Shown in pieces: positions 37,250 to 47,932 of a stretch of DNA of 64,000 nucleotides. The position numbers were made by a program, and so were the translations under genes. A model generated the notes under the pieces. It was not told where the DNA came from. It did no database searches and was given only the letters and a program-made list of their open reading frames with translations. Within the stretch, counting starts at the first letter, position 1. The number at the start of each line of letters is the position of its first letter. Origin of the DNA: Aeromonas bivalvium (lineage in GTDB: Bacteria > Pseudomonadota > Gammaproteobacteria > Enterobacterales > Aeromonadaceae); NCBI RefSeq assembly GCF_000819765.1, contig NZ_CDBT01000047.1, positions 56,162 through 120,161 of the forward strand. Reading direction: 5' to 3'.

Positions 37250-38623
37250 GTGCGAGTCGAACCGATAGTGTGGGATCAGGCGCTGATCGAGAAGTACAAC
37301 CACAGCGGCCCCCGTTATACCTCCTATCCCACCGCGCTGGAATTCAACGAGGCGTTCGGTTATCCGGATTTCGTCCGCGCCGCCGGCCAGTATCCCCAGC
37401 GCAATCTCTCGCTCTATGTGCACATCCCCTTCTGCCACAAGCTCTGCTACTACTGTGGCTGCAACAAGGTGATCACGCGCCATCAGCACAAGGCCGATCA
37501 GTATCTCGACTATCTGGAGCGGGAGATTGCCGCCCAGGCCCCCCTGTTTGCCAACCGCACCGTGACGCAGCTGCACTGGGGGGGTGGCACGCCCACCTAT
37601 CTGGATGAAGCCCAGACCCGACGGCTGATGGCCATGCTGCGGCAACACTTCCACTTCGCCGAGGAGGGGGAGATCAGCATAGAGGTGGATCCGCGGGAGA
37701 TCGCACTCTCCATGCTGGACGTGCTGCGGGAGCTTGGTTTCAACCGGATCAGTCTTGGCGTGCAGGACTTCAACAAGCAGGTACAGGCGGCGGTCAACCG
37801 GGAGCAGGACAACGACTTCATTCGTGCCATGCTGGAGCGGGCGCGGGAGCTGGGGTTCAGATCCACCAACCTGGACCTCATCTACGGCCTGCCGCACCAG
37901 AACCGTGACAGCTTCCACCACACCCTGGAGGAGGTGCTCAAGACGGATCCTGCCCGGCTCTCCATCTTCAACTATGCCCACCTGCCGAGCCGCTTTGCCG
38001 CCCAGCACAAGCTGAAAGAGGCGGATATGCCGGCCCCTCGGGAGAAGCTGGCCATGCTGCAGGACACCATCGCCTTCCTCACCGGCCAGGGCTACCAGTT
38101 CATCGGCATGGATCACTTCGCCAAGCCCGATGACGAGCTGGCCGTCGCCCAGCGCAACGGCACCCTGCATCGCAATTTCCAGGGCTACACCACCCAGGGG
38201 GATTGCGACCTGCTGGGGCTGGGGGTTTCCTCCATCAGCATGATGGGGGATGCCTACTCCCAGAATCAGAAGGATCTCAAGGCCTACTACGCCCAGGTGG
38301 AAACGCTGGGCCATGCCCAGTGGAAGGGGTGCACCCTCAACCGGGACGACCTGATCCGCCGGGAGGTGATAAAACGCCTCATCTGCGACTTCTCCCTGGA
38401 TTTCACCGCGGTCGAGCAGGCCCATGACCTGGTGTTCGTCCAGTATTTTGCCGACGATCTCAAGCTGTTGCAGACCTTTGTCGACGATGGTCTGGTGCGC
38501 CTGACCGACACAGGCCTGACGGTGGTCGGCACGGGCCAGCTGCTCATTCGCAACATCTGCATGTGCTTCGATGTCTATCTGCGCAACGCGGCGCGGGCCC
38601 AGCAGTTCTCCCGGGTGATCTGA
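37250..38623 (+). CDS. hemN: Oxygen-independent coproporphyrinogen III dehydrogenase
   Basis: A 457-residue radical SAM enzyme converting coproporphyrinogen III to protoporphyrinogen IX without oxygen. The cluster motif is C62xxxC66xxC69 with the additional C71 (HIPFCHKLCYYCGC), as in E. coli HemN. The beginning, WDQALIEKYNHSGPRYTSYPTALEF, is collinear with E. coli and supports the GTG start at 37250. It complements hemF at 31145. Confidence 0.97.
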   Translation: MRVEPIVWDQALIEKYNHSGPRYTSYPTALEFNEAFGYPDFVRAAGQYPQRNLSLYVHIPFCHKLCYYCGCNKVITRHQHKADQYLDYLEREIAAQAPLFANRTVTQLHWGGGTPTYLDEAQTRRLMAMLRQHFHFAEEGEISIEVDPREIALSMLDVLRELGFNRISLGVQDFNKQVQAAVNREQDNDFIRAMLERARELGFRSTNLDLIYGLPHQNRDSFHHTLEEVLKTDPARLSIFNYAHLPSRFAAQHKLKEADMPAPREKLAMLQDTIAFLTGQGYQFIGMDHFAKPDDELAVAQRNGTLHRNFQGYTTQGDCDLLGLGVSSISMMGDAYSQNQKDLKAYYAQVETLGHAQWKGCTLNRDDLIRREVIKRLICDFSLDFTAVEQAHDLVFVQYFADDLKLLQTFVDDGLVRLTDTGLTVVGTGQLLIRNICMCFDVYLRNAARAQQFSRVI

Positions 38624-38641
38624 ACCAGAGCCCTTATGCAC

Positions 38642-38677
38642 GCAATAAAAAAACCGCCTCGGCGGTTTTTTTATTGC
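38642..38677. terminator. Bidirectional terminator between hemN and add
   Basis: A perfect 17-bp stem (38642-38658 with 38661-38677) has A-runs and T-runs built into the arms around ACCGCC/GGCGGT. It can stop transcription from both converging genes. Confidence 0.9.
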
Positions 38678-38704
38678 TGTCAGGACAAGCCCTGATGGGC
38701 TGGC

Positions 38705-39706
38705 TTAGCGGGCGACGGCGCTGGCGGCCAGCTCTGCCTTCTCCTGTTTGCTCAGGAAGGCCAGCTTGAGGCCATTCTCCTGGGCGCTGCGTATCTGGCT
38801 GGAGCTGAGACCGGCGGCCGGGGCGGCTACCTCGTATTCGTGGCGCAGCTCTATGCCTTCCACCGCAGGATCGTCGGTATTGAGGCAGGCGAGCACGCCA
38901 TGGTCCAGGAACTGGCGGATCGGGTGGCGTTGCAGGCTCTCCACCGTGCTGGTCTGCAGGTTGGAGGTGAGGCAGGACTCGATGCCGATGCCGTGCTCGG
39001 CCAGATAATCCATCAGGCGCGGATCCTGCACCGCCTTGACCCCGTGGCCGATGCGAGTCGCCCCCAGATCGCGAATGGCCTGCCACATGCTTTCGGGACC
39101 GGCGGCCTCACCGGCATGGACGGTGACATGGAGACCGGCATCGCGTACCCGGCGAAAATGCTCGGTGAACAGCTCGCCGGGAAAGCCCAGTTCGTCACCG
39201 GCGAGATCGATGGCGACCAGCTGGTTGCCGTGGGCCAGGCAGGCCTCCAGCTCGCGGCGGCACTGCTCGGTGCCGAAGGTGCGGCTCATGATGCCGATGA
39301 GCTTGGCCTTGACGCCGAAGTCGCGGCAACCGGCCTGGACGCCGTCGATCACCGCCTCCACCACCCCTTGGGGATCCAGCTTGTGGGCCATCGCCATGTA
39401 GGCCGGGCTGAAGCGCAGCTCGGCATAGTCGATGCCGGCGTGCAGCAGGTCTTCGGCATTCTCGTAGGCGACCCGGCGGCAGGCGTCATAATCCGCCAGC
39501 ACGGCCACGCCCCAGTCCAGCTTCTTGAGGAAGGCAACCAGGCTCGGCTCCTTCTCGACGATCTGCACATGGGGGCGCAGCGCCTCCAGCTCGAGCGCGG
39601 GCAGGGCTATGTTGTGCTGACGGCCGAGCTCGAGGATGGTCTGGGCCCGGATGTTGCCGTCCAGGTGACGATGGAGGTCGGTCAGGGGGAGGGATCTGTC
39701 AATCAT
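38705..39706 (-). CDS. add: Adenosine deaminase
   Basis: A 333-residue zinc enzyme converting adenosine to inosine. Metal and catalytic residues are H12 and H14 in LHRHLDGN, H197 and E200 in HAGEA, H221, and D278/D279 in NTDDP. AAGG lies before the ATG at 39706; the longer frame upstream adds unrelated residues. It stands alone between hemN and ntrC. Confidence 0.95.
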   Translation of the reverse strand: MIDRSLPLTDLHRHLDGNIRAQTILELGRQHNIALPALELEALRPHVQIVEKEPSLVAFLKKLDWGVAVLADYDACRRVAYENAEDLLHAGIDYAELRFSPAYMAMAHKLDPQGVVEAVIDGVQAGCRDFGVKAKLIGIMSRTFGTEQCRRELEACLAHGNQLVAIDLAGDELGFPGELFTEHFRRVRDAGLHVTVHAGEAAGPESMWQAIRDLGATRIGHGVKAVQDPRLMDYLAEHGIGIESCLTSNLQTSTVESLQRHPIRQFLDHGVLACLNTDDPAVEGIELRHEYEVAAPAAGLSSSQIRSAQENGLKLAFLSKQEKAELAASAVAR

Positions 39707-39916
39707 GAGGGGTGCCTTCTTCGAGCCGATGATAGAGAAGCTAGTCATTCTAGGCGGGGATGACAAAAAAGATACCCTGTTTGAAAGCAAAGGGGCCTGG
39801 ATTGCCGTCGGCGTGATGGTAAGCGTTTTTCTGGCGGGCCGGGACCAGGACCTGGGGTTGTCATGACGTTGGCTGGGGGAATGGCGGGGCCCCCTTGGGC
39901 GGGGGCCGGCCGATGC

Positions 39917-41335
39917 TCAGGAGAAATCGAGCTCCTTGAGTTTGCGGGTGAGGGTATTGCGGCCCCAGCCGAGCAGGCGCGCCGCTTCCTGCTTGTGGCC
40001 ATGGGTATGTTCCAGCGCCGTTTCCAGCATGATCCGTTCGAACTGGGGCATGGCGTCGGCCAGTATGTCTATCTCCCCCAGGGCCAGCTTGCTGGCGACC
40101 CAGTCGCGCAGCTGCTGTTGCCAACCGCCGGCGAGGGCGGGCTGACCCGGTTCGGCGACGGTGGCGATGGGGGTCAGCAGCTCGGTGGGCAGGTCGGCGA
40201 CCAGCACCTCCTGGCCCGAGGCCATGACGGTGAGCCAGCGGCAGACGTTCTCCAGCTGGCGCACGTTGCCCGGCCAGGGCAGCCGGCTGATGAAGGCCTG
40301 GGTATCCGGGTGCAGGCTCTTGGCCTCGACGTTGAGCTCCTTGGCGGCCCGCAGCAGGAAGTGGTGGGCGAGCTGGGGGATGTCCTCCCGTCGCTCCCTG
40401 AGGGCCGGAATGTGAATGCGAATGACGTTGAGGCGGTGAAACAGGTCTTCGCGAAACTCGCCGTCGGCGACCCGTTTCTCCAGATTCTGGTGGGTGGCGG
40501 CGATGATGCGCACGTCCACCTGCACCGGCTGATGGCCGCCGACCCGATAGAACTGACCGTCCGCCAGCACCCGCAACAGCCGGGTCTGCACGTCCAGCGG
40601 CATGTCGCCTATCTCGTCGAGAAACAGGGTGCCGCCATCGGCCTGCTCGAAGCGGCCGTGGCGTATGTTGTTGGCACCGGTAAAGGCGCCTTTCTCGTGA
40701 CCAAACAGCTCGGATTCGATGAGATCTTTCGGGATGGCCGCCATGTTGAGGGCGATGAAGTTCTTGTGGGCCCGCGGGCTGTGGCGGTGCAGGGCATGGG
40801 CGACCAGCTCCTTGCCGGTGCCGCTCTGGCCGTTGATGAGCACAGAGATGCTGGAGCGCGACAGTCGTCCGATGGCGCGAAATACCTCCTGCATGGCGGG
40901 AGCCTCGCCGATGATCTCCGGGCTGCTGCCGGCGTCCTGCTGGCGGGCCTTGCGCTTGGTGCGCTGCTCCTTGAGGTGATTCTCGGCCCGGCGCACCAGG
41001 GTGACCGCTTCCTCGATGTCGAACGGCTTGGGCAGGTATTCGAAGGCGCCACGCTGGTAGGCGTTGACGGCGGCGTCGAGGTCGGAATGGGCGGTCATGA
41101 TGATGATGGGCAGGTCCGCCTGACGACGGTGGATCTGCTCCAGCAGGCTGAGGCCATCGATGCCGGGCATGCGGATATCGGACAGGATCACATCCGGGGT
41201 GCGCGCTTCCAGGGAGTGCAGCAGGGCCTCGCCATCGGCGAAGCTCTCGCACTCGAATCCTTCGCTGCCGAGGGTGCGCTCCAGCACCCAGCGGATCGAG
41301 CTGTCGTCATCGACGATCCATACTTTTGCGGTCAT
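39917..41335 (-). CDS. glnG: Nitrogen regulator NtrC (NR-I)
   Basis: A 472-residue sigma-54 activator. The receiver domain has D53 as phosphoacceptor (LSDIRMPG) and K near 103. The AAA+ domain holds GQSGTGKE (Walker A), the sigma-54 loop GAFTGA and the Walker [10 protein letters not shown]. The C-terminal Fis-type helix-turn-helix ([22 protein letters not shown]) binds TGCACC-type sites. It activates glnA and other nitrogen genes when phosphorylated by NtrB. It starts 9 bases after ntrB. Confidence 0.97.
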   Translation of the reverse strand: MTAKVWIVDDDSSIRWVLERTLGSEGFECESFADGEALLHSLEARTPDVILSDIRMPGIDGLSLLEQIHRRQADLPIIIMTAHSDLDAAVNAYQRGAFEYLPKPFDIEEAVTLVRRAENHLKEQRTKRKARQQDAGSSPEIIGEAPAMQEVFRAIGRLSRSSISVLINGQSGTGKELVAHALHRHSPRAHKNFIALNMAAIPKDLIESELFGHEKGAFTGANNIRHGRFEQADGGTLFLDEIGDMPLDVQTRLLRVLADGQFYRVGGHQPVQVDVRIIAATHQNLEKRVADGEFREDLFHRLNVIRIHIPALRERREDIPQLAHHFLLRAAKELNVEAKSLHPDTQAFISRLPWPGNVRQLENVCRWLTVMASGQEVLVADLPTELLTPIATVAEPGQPALAGGWQQQLRDWVASKLALGEIDILADAMPQFERIMLETALEHTHGHKQEAARLLGWGRNTLTRKLKELDFS

Positions 41336-41344
41336 GAAGATCCC

Positions 41345-42400
41345 TTATTTGCGAAGCGGTAGATAAACGGTGAACTCGGTGTGGCCCGGCCAGCTGATGC
41401 AGTCGATGCGGCCCTTGTGCTGATCGATCAGATTCTGGGCGATGGAGAGCCCCAGGCCTGTGCCCCCCTCCTTGCCGGTGATCATGGGGTAGAAGAGGGT
41501 GTCGCGGATGGCATCCGGGATGCCGGGGCCGTTGTCGATGATCTTGATCTCGGCCGCCAGGCGGTAGCGCTGGCCGTGGATGGTGATCTGGAACACGGTG
41601 CGGGTGCGAATGCTGATGAGGCCGGTCTGGTTGCCCAGGGCCTCGGCGGCATTGCGCACAATGTTGAGGAACGCCTGCTGCAGCTGATCCGGCTCCATCT
41701 CGAACTCGGGGATGCTGGGGTCGTAATCCCGCTCGATGCGGATCCCGCCGGGCAACTCCAGCTCCACCAGGCGGCGCACCTGCTCCAGCACCGAGTGGAC
41801 ATTGTGCACCTGATGGCGGCCGGGGCGCTGGGGGCCGAGCAGCCGGTCGACCAGCAGCCGCAGCCTGTCGGCCTGCTCTATGATGATGCCGGTATATTCG
41901 CGCAGCGCCGGGTTGGGCAGCTCCTTTTGCAGCAGCTGGGCGGCGCCACGCAGGCCGCCGAGGGGGTTCTTGATCTCGTGGGCCAGGCCGCGCACCAGCT
42001 CTCTGGCCGCCTGTTGCTGGGCATGTTGCTGCAGCTCCTGACTGATCTTCTTCTGCTGGTCTATCTTGCGCAGCTCCACCACGATCAACCTGTGTTCATG
42101 GTCGGCCAGCGGGCTGGCACTGAGCTCGACCAGGCGTGGCTCTCCTTCCACCACCAGGGTCACTTCGCTGTCGGTGAAGCCCTGACCCGATGCCAGGCAC
42201 TGACGAAACCGGTTCAGGTCGAGGGAGATGTGCTCCAGCAGATGGGGCAGTTCCAGCCCGATCAGCCGGCGTTGACTGAGGGAGAGCAGCTGTTCTGCCG
42301 CCGGGTTGACGAACTGGATGCAGAGGCGCTCATCCATCAGGATGACGGCGGTCAGCAGGTTGTCGAGTAATGTCTTGGCTTGATCCGAGCGGACTGGCAC
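41345..42400 (-). CDS. glnL: Nitrogen sensor kinase NtrB (NR-II)
   Basis: A 351-residue cytoplasmic histidine kinase. The N-terminal PAS domain (about 10-110) is followed by the H-box with H141 in RGLAHEIKNPLGGLRGAAQ and the ATPase domain with NIVRNAAEAL, DNGPGIP and GGTGLGLSIA. It phosphorylates or dephosphorylates NtrC under control of PII (GlnB). An NtrC-type box lies 36-52 bases upstream of its start, suggesting feedback as at the E. coli glnL promoter. Confidence 0.97.
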   Translation of the reverse strand: MPVRSDQAKTLLDNLLTAVILMDERLCIQFVNPAAEQLLSLSQRRLIGLELPHLLEHISLDLNRFRQCLASGQGFTDSEVTLVVEGEPRLVELSASPLADHEHRLIVVELRKIDQQKKISQELQQHAQQQAARELVRGLAHEIKNPLGGLRGAAQLLQKELPNPALREYTGIIIEQADRLRLLVDRLLGPQRPGRHQVHNVHSVLEQVRRLVELELPGGIRIERDYDPSIPEFEMEPDQLQQAFLNIVRNAAEALGNQTGLISIRTRTVFQITIHGQRYRLAAEIKIIDNGPGIPDAIRDTLFYPMITGKEGGTGLGLSIAQNLIDQHKGRIDCISWPGHTEFTVYLPLRK

Positions 42401-42435
42401 AGGTTTCTCCCTAAAACGGTGCTACACACCGGCAA

Positions 42436-42452
42436 TGCACCAATATAGTGCA
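42436..42452. promoter_or_regulatory. NtrC-binding site upstream of glnL
   Basis: TGCACCAATATAGTGCA is a 17-base inverted repeat fitting the NtrC consensus (TGCACC then GGTGCA). It sits just before ntrB on the minus strand, where E. coli has the NtrC-repressed glnL promoter. Confidence 0.75.
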
Positions 42453-42480
42453 TTCAGTCTACCTGCATCGGTGCAGAGGA

Positions 42481-43041
42481 TCACCCCTTGCGAGGCGTGG
42501 CGCTGGCGGCAGCGGCCTGATTGACTCTGGTCCTGTGCAGGTAGAAAGTCACTATCTCCGATTTAGCAAGGATCGTACCGTCTTTTGCCAGCAACTCGAG
42601 TTGCACCTTATGGGTGCCCCGATCCAGGTTCTCAAGGCGTAGCATCAGGGTGTTGCTGGCCCGGGCGCGTTCCTTGCCGTCGAGCAACAGGCGCAGGTCG
42701 AATTGGGTGGGAGGGGTGGGGGTGATGCGCGCCTCGAAGACGATGTTGCCCGTGTTGTCGCGCAGCGTGCTCTCCGCTTCGGGAGAGAGCAGGGTGATGG
42801 CCAGCTCGGCCTGTTTCAGATCGGTGCCGGTCAGGTGGTGGTAATTGGCGACCTGTACCGACTGGGGCATAGTGCCGACCAGGGGGGCGACCCGCAGGTC
42901 GATCTCCTGGCTCTTCTGGCCGGCGGGGGGGGCATTGGTGTAGTGGGTGATCCCCCGGCTATCGACCCAGGAATAGATCTTGGCGCCATGGGCGCCCAGG
43001 CTTGTCAGTAACAATAATCCGGCCAGGCAGCTGAGGTTCAT
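42481..43041 (-). CDS. DUF4124-domain secreted protein between glnA and glnL
   Basis: A 186-residue protein with a signal peptide (about 1-19, cut near AHGA). A DUF4124 domain follows at about 20-60 (KIYSWVDSRGITHYTNAPP). The C-terminal half resembles a beta-sandwich (FEARITPTPPTQFDLRLLLDG, THKVQLELLAKDG). In Aeromonas and vibrios a gene of this type often lies between glnA and ntrB, and its role is unknown. It is probably periplasmic. Confidence 0.8.
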   Translation of the reverse strand: MNLSCLAGLLLLTSLGAHGAKIYSWVDSRGITHYTNAPPAGQKSQEIDLRVAPLVGTMPQSVQVANYHHLTGTDLKQAELAITLLSPEAESTLRDNTGNIVFEARITPTPPTQFDLRLLLDGKERARASNTLMLRLENLDRGTHKVQLELLAKDGTILAKSEIVTFYLHRTRVNQAAAASATPRKG

Positions 43042-43084
43042 TCCTCTCTCCTTGATGGGATCCCGCTTAAAGCCTAACAGAGAA

Positions 43085-43108
43085 AAAACCCGCCATGAGG
43101 CGGGTTTT
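43085..43108. terminator. Terminator downstream of glnA
   Basis: AAAACCCGCC (43085-43094), loop ATGA and GGCGGGTTTT (43099-43108), with T-runs on both strands. Confidence 0.85.
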
Positions 43109-43136
43109 ATTATCCATTTGGTACTGACTGTGTCGA

Positions 43137-44546
43137 TCAGACGGAGTAGTACAGCTCGAATTCCAGCGGGTGCGGGGTCATGCGCACACGGTCAACATCC
43201 TGCTGTTTCAGTTCCAGGTAGGAGTTGATGAAGTCATCGCTGAACACGCCGCCACGGGTCAGGAACTCACGGTCTGCATCCAGTGCGGCCAGGGCCTCGT
43301 CCAGAGAGCCGGCCACGGTCGGCACTTCGGCGGCTTCTTCCGGCGGCAGGTCGTACAGGTTCTTGTCCATGGCATCGCCCGGATGGATCTTGTTGATGAT
43401 GCCGTCCAGACCGGCCATCAACTGGGCTGCAAAGGCCAGGTACGGGTTGGCAGCCGGATCCGGGAAGCGCACCTCGATGCGGCGGGCTTTCGGGCTCGGC
43501 ACCACGGGGATGCGGATGGAGGCAGAGCGGTTGCGGGCGGAGTAGGCCAGCATGACCGGCGCTTCGTAACCCGGCACCAGACGCTTGTAGGAGTTGGTGG
43601 TCGGGTTGGCGAAGGCGTTGATGGCCTTGGCGTGCTTGATGATGCCGCCGATGTAGTGCAGTGCCATCTCGGACAGACCGCCGTACAGGTCACCCGCGAA
43701 CAGGTTGACGCCGTCTTTGGCCAGGGACTGGTGGCAGTGCATGCCGGAGCCGTTGTCACCGAACATGGGTTTGGGCATGAAGGTGACGGTCTTGTTGTAG
43801 GCGTGGGCCACGTTGTGGATCACGTACTTCAGTACCTGCACTTCGTCCGCTTTCAGGGTGAGGGTGTTGAAGCGGGTGGCGATCTCGTTCTGACCGGCAG
43901 TGGCCACTTCGTGGTGGTGAGCCTCGACGACCTGGCCCATCTCTTCCAGCACCAGACACATGGCGGCGCGGATGTCCTGGGAGGAGTCAACCGGTGCAAC
44001 CGGGAAGTAACCGCCCTTGACGAAGGGACGGTGACCCTTGTTGCCGTGCTCGTAGGCGGTGCCGGAGTTCCAGGCTGCTTCTTCGGATTCGATCTTGACG
44101 AAGCTGTGACCCATGGTGTTCGAGAAGGTGATGTTGTCGAACATGAAGAACTCGGGTTCCGGTCCGAACAGCACGGTATCGGCGATGCCGCTGGACTTCA
44201 GGAAGTCTTCGGCACGCTTGGCGATGGAGCGCGGATCGCGGTCGTAGCCCTGCATGGTGGCCGGTTCCAGGATGTCGCAGACGATGTTCAGGGTGGTCTC
44301 TTCGGTGAACGGATCCAGCTTGGCAGAGGCCGGATCCGGCATCAGCACCATGTCAGACTCGTTGATGCCCTTCCAGCCGCCGATGGAGGAGCCATCGAAC
44401 ATCTTGCCGTCTTCGAAGAAGTCTTCGTCGATCTGGTGGGAGGGAATGGAAACGTGCTGCTCTTTACCCTTGGTGTCGGTAAAGCGCAGGTCGACAAACT
44501 TGACTTCATGTTCCTGGATCAAGGCCATTACGTTCTGAGCTGACAT
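43137..44546 (-). CDS. glnA: Glutamine synthetase, type I
   Basis: A 469-residue enzyme, the same length as E. coli GlnA, making glutamine from glutamate, ammonia and ATP as a dodecamer. Signatures include [17 protein letters not shown], the ATP-binding [26 protein letters not shown], and the adenylylation tyrosine near 398 in [10 protein letters not shown] sigma-54 promoter and two NtrC sites upstream show nitrogen control. Adenylylation by GlnE is expected from the conserved tyrosine. Confidence 0.98.
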   Translation of the reverse strand: MSAQNVMALIQEHEVKFVDLRFTDTKGKEQHVSIPSHQIDEDFFEDGKMFDGSSIGGWKGINESDMVLMPDPASAKLDPFTEETTLNIVCDILEPATMQGYDRDPRSIAKRAEDFLKSSGIADTVLFGPEPEFFMFDNITFSNTMGHSFVKIESEEAAWNSGTAYEHGNKGHRPFVKGGYFPVAPVDSSQDIRAAMCLVLEEMGQVVEAHHHEVATAGQNEIATRFNTLTLKADEVQVLKYVIHNVAHAYNKTVTFMPKPMFGDNGSGMHCHQSLAKDGVNLFAGDLYGGLSEMALHYIGGIIKHAKAINAFANPTTNSYKRLVPGYEAPVMLAYSARNRSASIRIPVVPSPKARRIEVRFPDPAANPYLAFAAQLMAGLDGIINKIHPGDAMDKNLYDLPPEEAAEVPTVAGSLDEALAALDADREFLTRGGVFSDDFINSYLELKQQDVDRVRMTPHPLEFELYYSV

Positions 44547-44604
44547 GCTAAGTAACCTCCGGTGTTAAAACTCTTTGGGTGAATGCGTCATCAGATTCAC
44601 ATAA

Positions 44605-44620
44605 GCGAGTATCGTGCCAA
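44605..44620 (-). promoter_or_regulatory. Sigma-54 promoter of glnA
   Basis: On the minus strand TTGGCACGATACTCGC has the -24 GG (44617-44618) and -12 GC (44605-44606) exactly 10 bases apart, with TGGCAC intact; the -12 box reads TCGC in place of TTGC. It lies 59-74 bases before the glnA start. Confidence 0.75.
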
Positions 44621-44692
44621 GTTTGTGACAGCTTGATTTCAGGGCAGTTGCCGCATCTTGGCGTCCCAAAACCAGCTGGGTTCGTGCCGGCA

Positions 44693-44743
44693 TGCATCAT
44701 ATTGGTGCATTCAGGGATCTTTTTGGTGCACCAAACCAGTGCG
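44693..44743. promoter_or_regulatory. Two NtrC-binding sites upstream of glnA
   Basis: TGCATCATATTGGTGCA (44693-44709) matches the NtrC consensus closely. A second, weaker site, TGCACCAAACCAGTGCG, lies at 44727-44743. They are 34 bases apart and about 75-125 bases upstream of the sigma-54 promoter, as expected for an enhancer like that of E. coli glnA. Confidence 0.75.
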
Positions 44744-44831
44744 ACGGTCACGAACTCCCATCTAAACAGGCTTGTTGCCCCGGGTCCATGATCCAGATCC
44801 ACTGTCATGCGTGAATCTACTGCGATTCTGC

Positions 44832-44860
44832 TAGGCAGATCACAAAGGCGAGAGTACAAT
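44832..44860 (+). promoter_or_regulatory. Promoter of typA
   Basis: TAGGCA (44832-44837) and TACAAT (44855-44860) are spaced 17 bases apart, 35 bases before the typA start. The rest of the 348-bp glnA-typA gap holds the glnA control sites. Confidence 0.5.
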
Positions 44861-44894
44861 TAGCGCCCAATTTTACCCGGTGATTGAGGCGAGA

Positions 44895-46706
44895 ATGTTA
44901 GAGAATTTACGCAATATTGCGATTATTGCGCACGTTGACCACGGCAAGACAACCCTGGTGGACAAGCTGCTGCAGCAGTCCGGTACTCTGGACCGCACCA
45001 GCGAAGGTCAGGAACGGATCATGGACTCCAATGATCTGGAACGGGAACGTGGCATCACCATTCTCGCCAAGAACACTGCCATCCGCTGGAACGACTACCG
45101 CATCAACATCGTAGATACCCCGGGTCACGCCGACTTCGGTGGTGAGGTTGAGCGCGTGCTCTCCATGGTTGACTCAGTGCTGCTGCTGGTCGACGCCGTT
45201 GACGGCCCCATGCCGCAAACCCGCTTCGTGACCCAGAAGGCATTTGCCCAGGGCCTGAAGCCCATCGTGGTCATCAACAAGATCGACCGTCCGGGCGCGC
45301 GCCCCGACTGGGTCATGGATCAGGTCTTCGATCTGTTCGACAACCTGGGTGCCACCGATGAGCAACTGGACTTCAAGGTTGTTTACGCCTCTGCACTGAA
45401 CGGTTTTGCCACCCTGGATCCGAACGTTGAATCCGACAACATGGAACCCCTGTTCCAGGCCATCGTCGACAACGTGGAAGCGCCTGCGGCCGATGCCGAC
45501 GGTGGTTTCCAGATGCAGATCTCCCAGCTGGACTACAACTCCTACGTGGGCGTCATCGGCATCGGCCGCATCACCCGCGGCCGCGTCAAGACCAACCAGC
45601 AGGTCACCATCGTCGGTGCCAACGGCAAGAACCGTACCGGCAAGGTCGGTCAGGTCCTGGGTTACCTGGGTCTGTCCCGTACCGAAGTGACCGACGCGCA
45701 AGCGGGCGACATCATCGCCATCACCGGTCTGGGCGAGCTGAAGATTTCCGACACCATCTGTGACAACAACGCCGTGGAAGCGCTGCCGCCCCTCTCCGTC
45801 GACGAGCCGACCGTGAACATGACCTTCCAGGTCAACACCTCGCCGTTCGCCGGTAAAGAAGGCAAGTTCGTCACCTCCCGCAACATCCTGGAGCGTCTGA
45901 ACCAGGAACTGGTCCACAACGTGGCCCTGCGCGTGGAAGAGACCGAAGATCCGGACAAGTTCCGCGTCTCCGGCCGTGGTGAACTGCACCTCTCCATCCT
46001 GATCGAAAACATGCGTCGCGAAGGCTACGAACTGGCGGTTTCCCGTCCGGAAGTTATCCTGCGCACCGTGGATGGCGTTCTGCAAGAACCGTTCGAAACC
46101 GTTACTGTCGACGTGGAAGAAGCCCACCAGGGTTCCGTCATGGAGCAACTCGGCCTGCGTAAGGGCGAGATGACCAACATGACCCCGGATGGCAAGGGCC
46201 GTGTCCGTCTGGACTTCATGATCCCGAGCCGTGGCCTGATCGGCTTCCAGACCGAGTTCCTGACCATGACCTCAGGCACCGGTCTGCTGTACCACACCTT
46301 CGACCATTACGGTCCGCACAAGGGTGGCAGCATCGGCGAGCGTCAGAACGGCGTGCTGATCTCCAACGCTACCGGCAAGGCCCTGACCTTCGCCCTGTTC
46401 GGTCTGCAGGACCGTGGTCGCCTGTTCATCGGTCACGCGACCGAGGTATACGAAGGCCAGGTGATCGGGATCCACTCCCGTTCCAACGACCTGACCGTCA
46501 ACTGCCTGAAAGGCAAGCAGCTGACCAACATGCGTGCCTCCGGTACAGACGAAGCCCAGGTGTTGACTCCGCCGATCCGCATGACCCTGGAGCAGGCTCT
46601 GGAGTTCATCGACAACGACGAGCTGGTGGAAATCACGCCCAAGGCCATCCGCATCCGTAAAAAGCTGCTGACCGAGATGGATCGCAAGCGCGCCGGTCGC
46701 GCCTGA
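44895..46706 (+). CDS. typA: Translational GTPase TypA (BipA)
   Basis: A 603-residue ribosome-associated GTPase. The G domain has [36 protein letters not shown] and [10 protein letters not shown]. Domains II, III, V and the BipA-specific C-terminal domain ([19 protein letters not shown]) follow. It works in stress adaptation and ribosome assembly at low temperature. The ATG at 44895 gives the usual [16 protein letters not shown] start. Its codons are visibly more biased than those of its neighbours, as for a highly expressed gene. Confidence 0.98.
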   Translation: MLENLRNIAIIAHVDHGKTTLVDKLLQQSGTLDRTSEGQERIMDSNDLERERGITILAKNTAIRWNDYRINIVDTPGHADFGGEVERVLSMVDSVLLLVDAVDGPMPQTRFVTQKAFAQGLKPIVVINKIDRPGARPDWVMDQVFDLFDNLGATDEQLDFKVVYASALNGFATLDPNVESDNMEPLFQAIVDNVEAPAADADGGFQMQISQLDYNSYVGVIGIGRITRGRVKTNQQVTIVGANGKNRTGKVGQVLGYLGLSRTEVTDAQAGDIIAITGLGELKISDTICDNNAVEALPPLSVDEPTVNMTFQVNTSPFAGKEGKFVTSRNILERLNQELVHNVALRVEETEDPDKFRVSGRGELHLSILIENMRREGYELAVSRPEVILRTVDGVLQEPFETVTVDVEEAHQGSVMEQLGLRKGEMTNMTPDGKGRVRLDFMIPSRGLIGFQTEFLTMTSGTGLLYHTFDHYGPHKGGSIGERQNGVLISNATGKALTFALFGLQDRGRLFIGHATEVYEGQVIGIHSRSNDLTVNCLKGKQLTNMRASGTDEAQVLTPPIRMTLEQALEFIDNDELVEITPKAIRIRKKLLTEMDRKRAGRA

Positions 46707-46753
46707 TCCCTCCCTCATCGGGCCGCTGAACCGGCCCGAATGACGGCAATCAG

Positions 46754-46787
46754 AGTCCGAACGCCCCAGGCGTTCGGACTTTTTTTA
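46754..46787 (+). terminator. Terminator after typA
   Basis: A 12-bp stem AGTCCGAACGCC (46754-46765) with its complement (46769-46780) and a three-base loop, followed by TTTTTTT counting the last stem base. Confidence 0.92.
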
Positions 46788-46956
46788 TGGGCGATGCTTG
46801 GGAAGGGCTTAGTGCACCACGGCTCTTCATGGCCAGAAGGTGGAGGGCGTCACAGGCCGGCGCGGGCCGATCTCGGGACTCATTTCGTTCGGTATCGGGC
46901 AATCCGGGGGCTAAGCTGGCACAATAGCGTCATGATATGTTCGTCAGGAAGCCAAT

Positions 46957-47829
46957 ATGCAGCATCACCTTCGTCGCCAGCTGGCGCATGCCTCCTCCTT
47001 CTTGCGCCATGATGGCCGCCATTTTGCCCAGTTCGTCTGGGGCCGTTTTCAGCAGGACAGGCTGACCGTCACCGCCGGCTACCTGGCCTATGTCACCCTG
47101 CTCTCCCTGGTGCCCATGATCGCCGTGGTATTCGGCATGATGTCCGCCTTTCCCGTCTTCCAGAGCCTGAAACAGGCGATGGAGCAGTTCGTCTATCACA
47201 ACTTCGTGCCTACCGCGGGGGAGATGCTCAAGGAGTACATCGACGGCTTCGTGGCCAACGCCACCAACACCACGGCGGTGGGCATAGGCGCCCTGGTGGT
47301 GGTGGCCCTGATGCTGATCTCGGCCATCGACAAGAACCTCAACTACATCTGGCGCTCCACCCAGAGCCGCCCCCTGGGTCAGGCCTTTGCCATGTACTGG
47401 ATGATACTGACCCTGGGCCCTGTGCTCATCGGTGCCAGCATCGCCATCTCCTCCTACATCCTCTCCCTCAGGCTGTTTGCCGCGGACAGCCTGTTCGGCG
47501 TCGGTTACCTGCTGCTGCGCAGCCTGCCGTTCCTGTTTTCGGTGTTCGGCTTCCTGCTGATCTATACCGTGGTGCCCAACTGCAAGGTGCGGCTGGTGCA
47601 TGCGCTGATCGGCGCCCTGGTGGCGGCCGTGCTGTTCGAGCTGGCCAAGCGCGGTTTCGCGCTCTACATCACCAACTTCCCCTCCTATCAGGCCATTTAT
47701 GGTGCCCTGGCGACCATTCCGATCCTGTTCGTCTGGGTCTATCTGAGCTGGCTGGTGGTCTTGCTCGGCGCCGAGACCACCGCCTGCCTCGGGGAGTACG
47801 AGAAGCCGGGGAGCGACGAGCTGGCCTGA
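46957..47829 (+). CDS. yihY: YihY-family inner membrane protein
   Basis: A 290-residue protein of the YihY/BrkB family with about six membrane helices. Family segments are [26 protein letters not shown], and [19 protein letters not shown] near the C-terminus. It was once called RNase BN in E. coli, which is now known to be wrong. The role is unclear. It precedes dtd as in E. coli. Confidence 0.92.
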   Translation: MQHHLRRQLAHASSFLRHDGRHFAQFVWGRFQQDRLTVTAGYLAYVTLLSLVPMIAVVFGMMSAFPVFQSLKQAMEQFVYHNFVPTAGEMLKEYIDGFVANATNTTAVGIGALVVVALMLISAIDKNLNYIWRSTQSRPLGQAFAMYWMILTLGPVLIGASIAISSYILSLRLFAADSLFGVGYLLLRSLPFLFSVFGFLLIYTVVPNCKVRLVHALIGALVAAVLFELAKRGFALYITNFPSYQAIYGALATIPILFVWVYLSWLVVLLGAETTACLGEYEKPGSDELA

Positions 47830-47874
47830 GCCATCTGAACCATCGCCTTGCCCCCCGTTTTATTGGTAGCATCG

Positions 47875-47900
47875 ACGACCGCCCCTGAGGCGGTCGTTTC
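47875..47900 (+). terminator. Terminator after yihY
   Basis: ACGACCGCC (47875-47883) pairs with GGCGGTCGT (47889-47897) and TTC follows; the T-run is short. Confidence 0.55.
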
Positions 47901-47932
47901 ATTTCCAGGGTTGTCAGTCAGAGGAGCTGCGA

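Noticed and set aside
36734..38641. A 635-codon open frame on the minus strand
   Set aside because: Antisense to hemN and the DUF2489 gene and without recognisable domains.
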